64,000 bases of DNA from Nocardiopsis sp. FR4 (GCF_009830945.1 NZ_VWVV01000029.1:33048-97047); one strand, 5' to 3'; shown: positions 31,606 to 39,217, counted from the stretch's first letter. Notes: generated from the sequence alone by a model not told the origin. Numbers and translations are program-made.

Positions 31606-31640
31606 GGAGCCAGAAAACAGCGACAGGAAGGGACGAAATC

Positions 31641-31862
31641 ATGAGCGCCAACGACACCCTCAAGGGCCTCGAAGACCTCACCGAAAACGAGTACCAGAAA
31701 CTCGTGAAACTAGGAGCCGAAGTGCAGGCATGCAGGGCCATCGTCAACATTTCCAGGAATCTCAGTTTCCTCGGAGTCCTCGACGACGCAGAGTACGCCT
31801 TCACTGAGGCATGCGAGCAGTACGGGGCCGACCCTGACGAAATGAGAATGGAACTCGCCTAA
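31641..31862 (+). CDS. Small acidic hypothetical protein
   Basis: 73 residues: helical, LKGLEDLTENEYQKLVKLGA, then AEYAFTEACEQYGADPDEM. Family unknown. GC content is lower than in neighbours. Confidence 0.7.
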   Translation: MSANDTLKGLEDLTENEYQKLVKLGAEVQACRAIVNISRNLSFLGVLDDAEYAFTEACEQYGADPDEMRMELA

Positions 31863-31865
31863 AAC

Positions 31866-31902
31866 CAGGGTTCCTCTGGCACCGAAAAACCAGGGGAACC
31901 CT
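31866..31902 (+). terminator. Terminator
   Basis: CAGGGTTCC / GGAACCCTG arms at 31867-31875 and 31894-31902 with a larger loop. Confidence 0.55.
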
Positions 31903-31904
31903 GC

Positions 31905-31933
31905 TTGCTTCACCCCCCACACCGAGACAAGCT
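31905..31933 (+). promoter_or_regulatory. Repeated promoter, divergent copy 5
   Basis: TTGCTT 31905-31910 and CAAGCT 31928-31933 with 17 bp between; same downstream GAAGCC as copy 4 (GGAGCC). Confidence 0.5.
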
Positions 31934-31965
31934 GAAGCCAACACCGAAACGAAAAGGAAAACACG

Positions 31966-32334
31966 ATGAACATTGACGACAGCGGTTACATCTTCGACGA
32001 AGGTTTCAGCGAGAACGCGATCCTGGCCATCCTCGACGCCTGCGCCGAAGACAACGGATTTACGCCCCCCAACGGCAACGAGGGCGACATGATCGACCGG
32101 TTCGTGCGCGCATTCAACCGGTGCGCACCCAAAAATTACACCTTGAACGCCACAGACGCGACCATCGAAGCACCCTGGTGCAGCGAACTGGAAGAGGTAG
32201 AGAACGACATCCGCGACCCCAAAGAGATCATCCCCGACGACGAATCAGCCTCCTGGAAGCCCACCGAAGAGGAGATCGAAGATCTTTTCTACGAGACCGC
32301 GGAGAACGCTTTGAAAACCTTCTGGAAGAAATAG
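31966..32334 (+). CDS. Acidic hypothetical protein
   Basis: 122 residues, strongly acidic (EDNGFTPPNGNEGDMIDR, CSELEEVENDIRDPKEIIPD, TEEEIEDLFYETAENAL). RBS AAAAGGAAA. Acidity could indicate a DNA mimic, but there is no further evidence; family unknown. Confidence 0.7.
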   Translation: MNIDDSGYIFDEGFSENAILAILDACAEDNGFTPPNGNEGDMIDRFVRAFNRCAPKNYTLNATDATIEAPWCSELEEVENDIRDPKEIIPDDESASWKPTEEEIEDLFYETAENALKTFWKK

Positions 32335-32359
32335 CACCGACAGATAAATAACTACGGCC

Positions 32360-32378
32360 AGCGGGCAGGAAACCCGCT
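32360..32378 (+). promoter_or_regulatory. CAGGAAA-loop leader hairpin, copy 4
   Basis: AGCGGG / CCCGCT, loop CAGGAAA 32366-32372; 35 nt before ATG 32414; ACCAAACGAAACC follows. Confidence 0.8.
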
Positions 32379-32413
32379 CCTCCGCACCAAACGAAACCAT
32401 CCCAGGAGCCACA

Positions 32414-32869
32414 ATGTTGCACCCCATGGCCGCCACCGCACCGCCCACCACCCTCACCTTCAATAGCACCCACGCAGTCATCACAGGAGTCCGCTACCAG
32501 CACCTCGGCACATGCCGCGTATGCCGCAAGAGCAGCCACACATGGAGCGACAACGGCGAACTCCGCGTCGGCCTGCACATCCGCAACAACGGGAAGACCT
32601 GCCGGTGGTACTCCGAACTCCACCCCGCACCCCCGGTCCCCCATGACGCCTGCCCCCACTGCGGAGCAACAGGACGGTGGTGGTACCCGATGCGGAACAC
32701 CAGCCCTCTCGACAGCAACCCCTACTACGTGAGCGCCATGGGTGACGCCTACGAGCGAGAGCAGGAGGTGTACGCACGCCTCCGAGAGGTGCGTCCCGAG
32801 GCGTGTGAACGTGCCGACCGCGCCGACGCGCGAGGCCACAAGCGGTTTCCGGCCCCGAAGGGTGCGTGA
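32414..32869 (+). CDS. Zinc-ribbon hypothetical protein
   Basis: 151 residues. Two CxxC pairs: GTCRVCRKS (~33) and ACPHCGATGRW (~78), likely one zinc site, plus VGLHIRNNGKTCRWYSELHP between. C-terminal helix charged. RBS AGGAG. Family unknown. Confidence 0.7.
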   Translation: MLHPMAATAPPTTLTFNSTHAVITGVRYQHLGTCRVCRKSSHTWSDNGELRVGLHIRNNGKTCRWYSELHPAPPVPHDACPHCGATGRWWYPMRNTSPLDSNPYYVSAMGDAYEREQEVYARLREVRPEACERADRADARGHKRFPAPKGA

Positions 32870-32873
32870 CCTC

Positions 32874-33071
32874 ATGCCCGACCTCGACCACGCCAGCGAC
32901 GAGTTCCGCGCGCTCCTCACGGTGACCGTCTACGCCGTACTGACCACCGCGGGCCCCTCCCTCACCTTCGACATGGAAGCGATCAAGGCCCACGCCGAAG
33001 CCCGGGTCCTCTTCAAGCAGGTCTGCGACCTCGGCGGCATCCACCCCGACGACATCGCTGCCTACTTGTAA
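32874..33071 (+). CDS. Small hypothetical protein
   Basis: 65 residues from ATG 32874 (GTG 32865 also possible). Helical: HASDEFRALLTVTVYAVLTT, AIKAHAEARVLFKQVCDLGG. Starts 4 bp after the previous stop. Family unknown. Confidence 0.6.
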   Translation: MPDLDHASDEFRALLTVTVYAVLTTAGPSLTFDMEAIKAHAEARVLFKQVCDLGGIHPDDIAAYL

Positions 33072-33077
33072 CCCCCC

Positions 33078-33106
33078 GGTGGGGCGGGCAGGAAACCCGC
33101 CCCACC
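33078..33106 (+). promoter_or_regulatory. CAGGAAA-loop leader hairpin, copy 5
   Basis: Longest stem: GGTGGGGCGGG / CCCGCCCCACC, 11 bp perfect, loop CAGGAAA 33089-33095; 29 nt before ATG 33136. Confidence 0.85.
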
Positions 33107-33135
33107 ACACCACACGACACACCAGGAGCCCACCC

Positions 33136-33717
33136 ATGTCCCTCTCCCCGTACTACGAAGGCGCACCCGAGTGGTACATCCGCGCCGCCAGGGAAGCACT
33201 CCAGCCCCTCCCGAACTGGCTCACCATGCCGTCACCAGGACACAGCGCCGAGGTGCTCCACGACCACGAGCACGGACAGGTCAACATCGCGGTCGCCATC
33301 GACACCGGCCGAACGCAGTACTACGACCGGCCGCGCCCCGGAGCGGCACGGGAGCAGTGGACGAAGGCCCGCATCGACGTGGCAGAACGGTTGGAGCAGG
33401 CCGGTTTCACCGTCACCCGGCTCACGCTCGCCGGTTTCAAGGCCACCGCCCCCGAACCCGATCCCAACGACACCCCCACGGTCGAGCTTGTCCGCTCCCC
33501 GGTGCTCGGCGAGGTCGGCCGGTACACCGCACACATCGCGGGACACCCCGAGCTGGTCGGCGACATCGACGCACACTTCGAGGTGATGCACAGCAACGGC
33601 TACACCCTGACCAGCCCGAAGAACACCACGGTCGGCCGGTACCCCACCGAACACGACGCCGCCCACGCCTGGGCCCTCCACTGCGGATTCCCGCCGCCCA
33701 CCATCGTCACCCGCTGA
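33136..33717 (+). CDS. Hypothetical protein
   Basis: 193 residues from ATG 33136 (RBS AGGAG). Two alpha/beta halves, split near the Pro-rich PEPDPNDTP: ~1-110 and ~112-193. The first contains AEVLHDHEHGQVNIAVAIDT, the second GRYTAHIAGHPELVGDIDAH. Family unknown. Confidence 0.7.
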   Translation: MSLSPYYEGAPEWYIRAAREALQPLPNWLTMPSPGHSAEVLHDHEHGQVNIAVAIDTGRTQYYDRPRPGAAREQWTKARIDVAERLEQAGFTVTRLTLAGFKATAPEPDPNDTPTVELVRSPVLGEVGRYTAHIAGHPELVGDIDAHFEVMHSNGYTLTSPKNTTVGRYPTEHDAAHAWALHCGFPPPTIVTR

Positions 33718-33740
33718 ACACGACCCACGGAAAGGACCTC

Positions 33741-33926
33741 GTGCACGCCCCCATGCTCGCCGCGACCCGGCGCCCCGGACACCTGGATTGCCGGTGCCAG
33801 GAGATCGATCCCACCTCGCAGCGCCGGGCACGGCGCTGGATCAGAAGGCAGAAGCACACCTGCAAGCACGCCGCTCGCCGGTACTGGAAGCGGCTGCTGC
33901 GCACCGAGATCACCCCGTATCTGTAA
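33741..33926 (+). CDS. Small basic protein with Cys pair
   Basis: 61 residues from GTG 33741, RBS AAAGGA. DCRCQE then basic RRARRWIRRQKHTCKHAARR. Same design as the 30891 protein. Probably binds nucleic acid; family unknown. Confidence 0.6.
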   Translation: MHAPMLAATRRPGHLDCRCQEIDPTSQRRARRWIRRQKHTCKHAARRYWKRLLRTEITPYL

Positions 33927-33933
33927 GCGCCTG

Positions 33934-33956
33934 GGGGCAGGCAGGAAACCTGCCCC
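33934..33956 (+). promoter_or_regulatory. CAGGAAA-loop leader hairpin, copy 6
   Basis: GGGGCAGG / CCTGCCCC, 8 bp, loop CAGGAAA 33942-33948; 30 nt before ATG 33987; CCAACGACACC follows. Confidence 0.85.
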
Positions 33957-33986
33957 ACCACCAACGACACCGAAAGAGCCACCACC

Positions 33987-34709
33987 ATGAGCACCGACAA
34001 ACCGTCCTTCGCAGAGCGCGAGGAAGCCCGCCGCGACCGCGCGCTGGAGCGGGCCGACAGGTTCTCCGGGTACGCGGGCAACGCCGCACGCCGAGCAGAC
34101 GCCGTGCACCGCCGCGCTGACGACATCGCGGAGCACTTCCCCCTCGGACAGCCGATCCTTCGAGGCCACTACTCCGAGCGGCGCGCACGCCGCGACCAGG
34201 AGCGCGTCACCAAGGCCATGTTCAAAGGCGTGGAAGAGGCCGGCCGCGCGAAGTACTGGACGAATCGAACAGAAGGTGTCGAACGCAACCTGGAGAAGCG
34301 GTACGACCCGCACGTCACCCTGCGGCGAATCGACCGGCTCGAAGCCGAGCAGCGCAGCATCGTCCGGCACCTACGCGACCCGTGGGATGAAGCCCACCGG
34401 GTACAGCTCCTCAACCGCCAGTCCGAGATCGAGGAGGAGCTCGTCTACTGGCGCAAGGTCGTAGAGGAAGCAGAGGCGTCCGGTGTGAAGGTGTTCTCCT
34501 CCGAGGACTTCAGCAAGGGCGACTTCGCGCTCATCGATGGCGTGTGGTGCGAGGTCAAACGCGTCAGCAAGAAGACGGTCACCATCGGGTCCCTGATCGG
34601 CATGGTCGGCCGGAAGATCTACCGACTCTCCGACAACCCGTATGGGTGGACCGACACTGTGGTGTACAGCAAGGTCAGGGGCAGGAAGAGCGCAGAGGAG
34701 ATCGGTTAG
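33987..34709 (+). CDS. DUF3560 domain protein
   Basis: 240 residues. ALERADRFSGYAGNAARRAD ... EHFPLGQPILRGHYSERRAR is the DUF3560 signature (~16-70); a long helical region with a coiled coil follows (VTLRRIDRLEAEQRSIVRHL, NRQSEIEEELVYWRKVVEEA), ending in a small beta domain (KGDFALIDGVWCEVKRVSKK) of KOW/SH3 look. Common in phage and plasmid cargo; function unknown. Confidence 0.8.
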   Translation: MSTDKPSFAEREEARRDRALERADRFSGYAGNAARRADAVHRRADDIAEHFPLGQPILRGHYSERRARRDQERVTKAMFKGVEEAGRAKYWTNRTEGVERNLEKRYDPHVTLRRIDRLEAEQRSIVRHLRDPWDEAHRVQLLNRQSEIEEELVYWRKVVEEAEASGVKVFSSEDFSKGDFALIDGVWCEVKRVSKKTVTIGSLIGMVGRKIYRLSDNPYGWTDTVVYSKVRGRKSAEEIG

Positions 34710-34723
34710 CAGATGTAGAGCGC

Positions 34724-34755
34724 AGGGGCGTGCCAACGAGAGTACGCACGCCCCT
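34724..34755 (+). terminator. Terminator
   Basis: AGGGGCGTGC / GCACGCCCCT arms at 34724-34733 and 34746-34755, then TCTGTT. Confidence 0.7.
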
Positions 34756-34817
34756 TCTGTTCGCTGCGGACGGTGTGCTCTGATAGACGAGCTTTCCTCA
34801 GCCTTGGATGGTGTCCC

Positions 34818-35003
34818 ATGGTGAAGATGACCGGCCAACCCCGCTCCCTCCCCCTCCCGTCAGGAGGGGTCTCTGGGAAACAGAAGTTCAGCCATATCAA
34901 GCACAGCGAGCGCAACCAGATGAGAGGAGCGGGGATGAGCTGGAAGGAGATCGCCGCAGAGAACAAGCGACGGAAGAACACCGGAGCCCCTCCCGTCCAC
35001 TAA
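34818..35003 (+). CDS. Small basic protein, possible HTH
   Basis: 61 residues from ATG 34818. The end, MSWKEIAAENKRRKNTGAPP, looks like one helix-turn-helix arm. Basic overall. Family unknown. Confidence 0.5.
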   Translation: MVKMTGQPRSLPLPSGGVSGKQKFSHIKHSERNQMRGAGMSWKEIAAENKRRKNTGAPPVH

Positions 35004-35028
35004 CACCCCTAGAAACTTTTTCAGGCGC

Positions 35029-35122
35029 GACACGCCGGGCGTGTCAAGTTTCAGAGCCCGGCACGTAACGCGTTACGTTTGAGGCCTGGAAGAACCATGC
35101 CCTCAACCGATCCGGTTGGGGG
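35029..35122. promoter_or_regulatory. Regulatory region with two palindromes and a hairpin
   Basis: GACACGCC-G-GGCGTGTC at 35029-35045; perfect 16-bp palindrome ACGTAACGCGTTACGT at 35063-35078; hairpin CCCTCAACCG / CGGTTGGGGG at 35100-35122 followed by GCTTTCG. They lie ahead of the HTH, methyltransferase and PLP-enzyme genes. The 16-bp site looks like a dimeric repressor operator. Confidence 0.6.
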
Positions 35123-35147
35123 CTTTCGTGTGTCCGGAGGTGCTCGC

Positions 35148-35384
35148 GTGGAGCTGCTCGACGTCAACCAGCTACTGACCTACGAGCAGGCCGCGCGCCA
35201 GGCCGGTGTCAGCGTGCCCACGGTGCGCATGTGGAAGAACCGTGGCCACCTCCCGGTCGCCCAGGACCCGCACGGCCGCGATATCTACGTCGGCCGCTCC
35301 CCGCGCTTCCGGCTCCTCGACGTCGCCAAGGCCGAGCACGCTACCCGGCAGGCAGCGCGCCGTCGCCCTCTCGTCCCGGCCTGA
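35148..35384 (+). CDS. MerR-like HTH protein
   Basis: 78 residues from GTG 35148, chosen for GGAGG 8 nt upstream and because the hairpin at 35100-35122 precedes it. LLTYEQAARQAGVSVPTVRMWKNRGHLPVAQDP is a MerR-type winged helix, followed by the wing DIYVGRSPRFRLLDVAKAE. Candidate regulator for the adjacent palindromes. 135 bp of apparent non-coding DNA separate it from the methyltransferase. Confidence 0.75.
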   Translation: MELLDVNQLLTYEQAARQAGVSVPTVRMWKNRGHLPVAQDPHGRDIYVGRSPRFRLLDVAKAEHATRQAARRRPLVPA

Positions 35385-35520
35385 AACATCTCGACGGCCG
35401 CTCCTCCCCTACCCCTTCGGTGTCTCCGCTCGGCGCCGTCTTCGCCTCGGCCGTCGCCAGGGATCGGTGGCCGACCGCGCGTGTCCCATCCCTCGCCTGA
35501 TCTCTGGGGGACCTCTACCT

Positions 35521-36432
35521 GTGCAGCAGACTCTGCCCACCGACGCCAAGCCCCGTATCGACGTGGACGGCATCTTTCCGTTCTCGATCCTGCGCTCCGA
35601 CCGGGGTATCTGGCAGAACCGCAAGAAGGCCTGGGCTGAGCTGGGCTTCGACTCCCAGGCCGGACGCGAGGGCGTCAAGACCTGGGACACCAGCTCACCG
35701 TTCGGCAAGCAGCAGCTTATGAAGATCAGCAACGGGCTGAGCACCTTCGACCCTGTTCTGGCCGAGGTCAGTTACGAGTGGTACGTCCTCCCGAACGGCA
35801 AGATCCTCGACCCGTTCGCCGGGGGCAGCGTGCGCGGCCTCGTCGCCGGACACGGCGGTTACGACTACCTCGGTGTGGATCTGTCCGCCCGCCAGGTCGA
35901 GGCCAATGAACTCCAGGTCGAGGACTGGCAGCAGCGCGGACTGATCGAGGGCAGCGTCGAGTACATCACCGGCGACGCCGCCGACGTCGTCCCGAAGCTG
36001 GCTGACGAGTCCTTTGACTACGTGTTCACGTGTCCGCCGTACCACGATTTGGAGGTCTACTCCGACGCTCCCGATGACCTCTCCAACATGGAGTGGGACG
36101 ACTTCGTGGACGCCTACACGCACGTGATCGCGGAGTCCGCGCGCACCCTGAAGAACGACCGGTTCGCGACGTGGGTGGTCGGAGACCTCCGGGATCGGAA
36201 GGGCAACATCCGCGGGCTCGTCCCGCTGACCATCGCCGCCCACGAGGCAGCCGGGATGCACCTGTACAACGACGCGATCTTGCAGAACGTGCTCGGGACC
36301 GTTCCCCTGCGGGTCGGCAACCAGTGGCGGGCCTCCCGGAAGATGGGGCGTCACCACCAGTACGTCCTGACCTTCGTCAAGGGCGACGCCAAGAAGGCCA
36401 CCCGTAACATCACCAGCCCGGAAGCCGAATGA
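35521..36432 (+). CDS. DNA methyltransferase (N6A/N4C type)
   Basis: 303 residues from GTG 35521 with GGGGGA upstream. SAM-binding motif I ILDPFAGGSVRG (~98) and LGVDLSARQVEANE (~122), catalytic motif IV FTCPPYHDLEVY (~170), and NQWRASRKMGRHHQYVLTFVKG near the end. Motif I precedes motif IV. No target-recognition domain stands out. No restriction gene is next to it, so it is an orphan or works with the PLP enzyme it overlaps by 4 bases. Confidence 0.85.
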   Translation: MQQTLPTDAKPRIDVDGIFPFSILRSDRGIWQNRKKAWAELGFDSQAGREGVKTWDTSSPFGKQQLMKISNGLSTFDPVLAEVSYEWYVLPNGKILDPFAGGSVRGLVAGHGGYDYLGVDLSARQVEANELQVEDWQQRGLIEGSVEYITGDAADVVPKLADESFDYVFTCPPYHDLEVYSDAPDDLSNMEWDDFVDAYTHVIAESARTLKNDRFATWVVGDLRDRKGNIRGLVPLTIAAHEAAGMHLYNDAILQNVLGTVPLRVGNQWRASRKMGRHHQYVLTFVKGDAKKATRNITSPEAE

Positions 36433-37223
36433 CCTCCTCCCTGCTCGCCCACGCCCAGGCCTTCCCCGACTTCACCCCGACCATCACCCCGATCGAGGAA
36501 CACGACGGGATTCTGGTGAAGCGCGAGGACGCCTGGGCGCGCGGTGGCGCCTCCGGTGCCAAGGCCCGCGCCCTGTTTACCGTGGCTTCCGGCAGCCAGG
36601 GAATCGTGTCTGCTGGGGCGCGTATCAGCCCTCAGTTGGAGCGGGCTGCGCTCGTCGCCCACGCCCTCGGCATTCCCGCACGACTCCACACCGGTTGGGG
36701 CAAGGTCACCCCGGAAACCTCCGTGGCCGTGTCCGCTGGTGCGGAGCTGTTCCGCCACCGTCCCGGACGACTCTCGGTCATCCGCGCCCGTTACCGGGCC
36801 GACGCCGAACGCTACGAACCCCTGGGGTGGGCGTGCGTCCCTTTCGGCATGGAACACCCCACCTACCTTCAGCAGGTCTCTGAGCAGGCGTCACGCCTGC
36901 CGTGGGTGCGTCGGATTATCGTCCCGGTTGGGTCGGGGATGACGCTCGCCGCGATCCTGCGCGGCCTGAACGCCTCGGCCAACCCCTCCCCCGTGCTCGG
37001 TGTGCGGGTCGGCGGCGACCCCACCCGGACCCTGAACTGGTACGCGCCCGGGTGGGAGGACCGCGCCACGCTCGTGGACGCCCAGGACAGCTTCGACACC
37101 GCAGTCGGCAACATGCTCGGTGACCTGCGACTGGACCCGCACTACGAGGCCAAGACCCTGCCCTTCCTCCAGGAAGGCGACCTTCTGTGGGCGGTCGGAA
37201 TCCGCGCCTCCGCCCTCACCTAA
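36429..37223 (+). CDS. PLP-dependent fold-type II enzyme
   Basis: 264 residues. ILVKREDAWARGGASGAKAR resembles the active-site region of ACC deaminase/D-cysteine desulfhydrase-type enzymes (KRED...GG.K.R), placing the PLP Lys at ~45. GIVSAGARISPQLERAALVA follows as the substrate-binding Ser/Asn loop region and VPVGSGMTLAAIL (~176) as the phosphate-binding loop. ATGA overlap with the methyltransferase implies a joint task, perhaps base modification with an amino-acid-derived group. Shorter than classical family members (~330). Confidence 0.7.
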   Translation: MTSSLLAHAQAFPDFTPTITPIEEHDGILVKREDAWARGGASGAKARALFTVASGSQGIVSAGARISPQLERAALVAHALGIPARLHTGWGKVTPETSVAVSAGAELFRHRPGRLSVIRARYRADAERYEPLGWACVPFGMEHPTYLQQVSEQASRLPWVRRIIVPVGSGMTLAAILRGLNASANPSPVLGVRVGGDPTRTLNWYAPGWEDRATLVDAQDSFDTAVGNMLGDLRLDPHYEAKTLPFLQEGDLLWAVGIRASALT

Positions 37224-37226
37224 AAG

Positions 37227-37394
37227 ACGTGCCCGGCAGGCACCAGGAAACCAACACACCAGGTGGGGCGCAGCATCTCGCCACCACCACACCGCCTGTG
37301 ATCCCTGCCGGGCAACACACGTGTCCTCCAGCGTGTGGCTCCACCACCCCCACACACCTCTCCCTGGGTGGATGTCGAGCCCGCTGGAGGACAC
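37227..37394 (+). ncRNA. Candidate structured non-coding RNA
   Basis: Two long-range perfect stems: GCCCGGCAGG (37231-37240) with CCTGCCGGGC (37304-37313), and GTGTCCTCCAGC (37321-37332) with GCTGGAGGACAC (37383-37394). Inner pairs exist: GTGTGG (37333-37338) with CCACAC (37350-37355), and GTGGGGCG (37263-37270) with CGCC-A-CCAC. Loops of 50-63 nt are too large for terminators. No ORF of the region looks real. The stretch between the PLP gene stop and the DUF4177 gene (37224-37578) holds only this. Confidence 0.55.
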
Positions 37395-37578
37395 CCAATC
37401 CTTTCCCCGGTGCTGGAGAGCCGCGCCATAAGCACGCTGGTGATCATCGCCGACGACATACACCACCTACGCGAATCCACCCAGCCTGCTGTGATATGTG
37501 CAGGGAATATTGGGTTAACGACTCAACAGCACACGAACTGCGGAAATTAATTTAGCCCAGAGCAGACCGACTCAAAAA

Positions 37579-37812
37579 TCAGCCTCTCCTCGGCCGCTTC
37601 AACACGTATCGAGAACCGATCTTTGCTGTCGGTGTCGAATCGATTCCGACAAGCTCCCATCCTTGAGCGCCAAGTTCGTTGAGCTTCTTCTGCGGGTCGT
37701 ACATTTTTTCCACAACCATGTACTCCCACATCTGTGGAATCGCCTGCGTGTGCACCACTTGAGGAGGTGCTGCCCCTGGGTGAGGCTGTTGGTAATGCTG
37801 CTGGTTATACAT
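37579..37812 (-). CDS. DUF4177 domain protein
   Basis: 77 residues. A Gln/Pro-rich N-terminus, then WEYMVVEKMYDPQKKLNELG followed by AQGWELVGI, the DUF4177 core. Leftward and lower in GC than its neighbours. Function of the family unknown. The AT-rich 37480-37578 stretch lies behind its 3' end. Confidence 0.75.
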   Translation of the reverse strand: MYNQQHYQQPHPGAAPPQVVHTQAIPQMWEYMVVEKMYDPQKKLNELGAQGWELVGIDSTPTAKIGSRYVLKRPRRG

Positions 37813-37905
37813 CGTTCTCCTCCCACCCTACTAGCTCACGCCGCAGAGAATCATTGGTAGGCGCTACGGATTCGCGGAACGTTCGGCAAGCTCGCTTGGG
37901 ATGCC

Positions 37906-38433
37906 CTACAGGCCATGCTTCTCCATAAAAGCAAGCATCTTTGCCCGCCGCTTCGCGTACTCCTCTGGGGTGATTTTCCCCGTGTCCAACATCGCGTTCA
38001 GTTCCGCAAGTGGCTTCGCCACAAGTGGATGATCCAAACCCTGTGGTGTCTGCTCCATCGACACATCCCGCCACGTCTTCACCGGACCCGCGTCTGGGGC
38101 AAGTATCGCCTGTTCCAGCTCCGGGCCTCCCCACGCCACCTTGAACGAGCGCGGCCCGGCAGCAGTGTGCAGCGTCATCTTCCCCAACGATCGGTCCACC
38201 CCAGCGACGGGGAGCAGCACCGTCGATGTGGCTGGCCTCCCGAACAACGCGGCGGCCACGAATAGCACACGTTTACTGGTAGCAACCGCCACAGCGGCTT
38301 TCCCGTCGAGGCTGACGGACCCAACGGCGTTCACAGTCTCGCTGCTGTTCAGTTCACGATCAGCCGCAGCGAGGGCCTTCTTCAGACCGATGAACGATCC
38401 GTGTCGGGCTGCCCGTTCGAGGTCTTCACGCAC
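37906..38433 (-). CDS. PH-like plus SHOCT domain protein
   Basis: 175 residues. The N-terminal ~100 residues form a beta-rich PH-like domain (GKAAVAVATSKRVLFVAAAL, SFKVAWGGPELEQAI); the end is a SHOCT motif (HPLVAKPLAELNAMLDTGKI then TPEEYAKRRAKML). SHOCT helices serve as oligomerisation or interaction tags. Leftward, divergent from the 38508 membrane protein. Cargo gene of unknown role. Confidence 0.75.
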   Translation of the reverse strand: MREDLERAARHGSFIGLKKALAAADRELNSSETVNAVGSVSLDGKAAVAVATSKRVLFVAAALFGRPATSTVLLPVAGVDRSLGKMTLHTAAGPRSFKVAWGGPELEQAILAPDAGPVKTWRDVSMEQTPQGLDHPLVAKPLAELNAMLDTGKITPEEYAKRRAKMLAFMEKHGL

Positions 38434-38507
38434 AGCTTCACGCCCTTTCTGGCGTTGCGGGGGACTTAGGCTCTTATGATCCCACCACTCCAGTCCTGGA
38501 AGAAACC

Positions 38508-38813
38508 GTGAGCATCCTCCAGATCACCGTTCCCAACGCGGATGAGGCAGTTCGTCACCGCGCCGTCGAAGCCCTCATCAACCAAGACGTGCAGATCCAG
38601 GCCGCCACCCTCAACGACAGCACCCCAACCCAGCCGAAGCGCGACTTCGCTGGTGTGGTGCTCGGAGCGGGATTCGCCGTGATCTTCGGAGCGCTGACCG
38701 CCTACCTGGCCTTCCTCGGCGGGTGGTGGATCGCCCCCGGTGTCCTCAGCGCCCTGCTCAGCCTCGTCGGCCTGATTGGAATCGTCGCTTCCCTCACCGA
38801 ACAGGGCCGCTGA
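38508..38813 (+). CDS. Small membrane protein
   Basis: 101 residues from GTG 38508 with GGAAGAAA upstream. A cytosolic ~45-residue start, then two TM helices (FAGVVLGAGFAVIFGALTAY, IAPGVLSALLSLVGLIGIVA). Divergent from the SHOCT gene with a shared 74-bp promoter region. Function unknown. Confidence 0.65.
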   Translation: MSILQITVPNADEAVRHRAVEALINQDVQIQAATLNDSTPTQPKRDFAGVVLGAGFAVIFGALTAYLAFLGGWWIAPGVLSALLSLVGLIGIVASLTEQGR

Positions 38814-38892
38814 CAGCTGTGCCGGCCACTACGCACAGCGGTAGGGTACCGAAATCCCCAGGGCGGACAACTACACAACGTAACAATCGGGG

Positions 38893-39204
38893 GTGGTGGG
38901 CATCGCTACCGGCTGGGAAGGCTCCCGACGCCGCGAGGAACTCCCTCCGAACTGGCCGACCCTGCGCGCGCAGGTCATCGAACGCGACCACGGCCTATGC
39001 CAGTGGCGCATGTCCGACGGCAGCATCTGCGCCGAGGACGGCACGGACGTCGACCACATCCGCGACCGCGACGACCACCGCCTCCGCAACCTCCAACTGC
39101 TGTGCTCCTGGCACCACGACCGCAAGACCGCGAGGGAAGCCAACGCAGCGAAGCCCCGCTTCTCACCACGCCGCCCACGCGAGATCCACCCCGGCCTGCT
39201 CTAA
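38893..39204 (+). CDS. HNH endonuclease near terminase
   Basis: 103 residues from GTG 38893. RAQVIERDHGLCQWRMSDGS, DVDHIRDRDDHRLRNLQLLC and SWHHDRKTARE form a classical HNH (DH...N...HH). In HK97-type phages an HNH protein next to terminase stimulates cos cleavage; this one lies about 2 kb upstream of the terminase genes, so the same role is inferred. Confidence 0.85.
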   Translation: MVGIATGWEGSRRREELPPNWPTLRAQVIERDHGLCQWRMSDGSICAEDGTDVDHIRDRDDHRLRNLQLLCSWHHDRKTAREANAAKPRFSPRRPREIHPGLL

Positions 39205-39217
39205 CCCACGGAGGCAC

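Noticed and set aside
30123..33956. CRISPR array
   Set aside because: The repeated promoters and hairpins are hundreds of bases apart with genes between, not regular short spacers.
37227..37394. tRNA or tmRNA
   Set aside because: No cloverleaf, T-loop (GTTCRANYC) or CCA-bearing acceptor arm is found with the stems.
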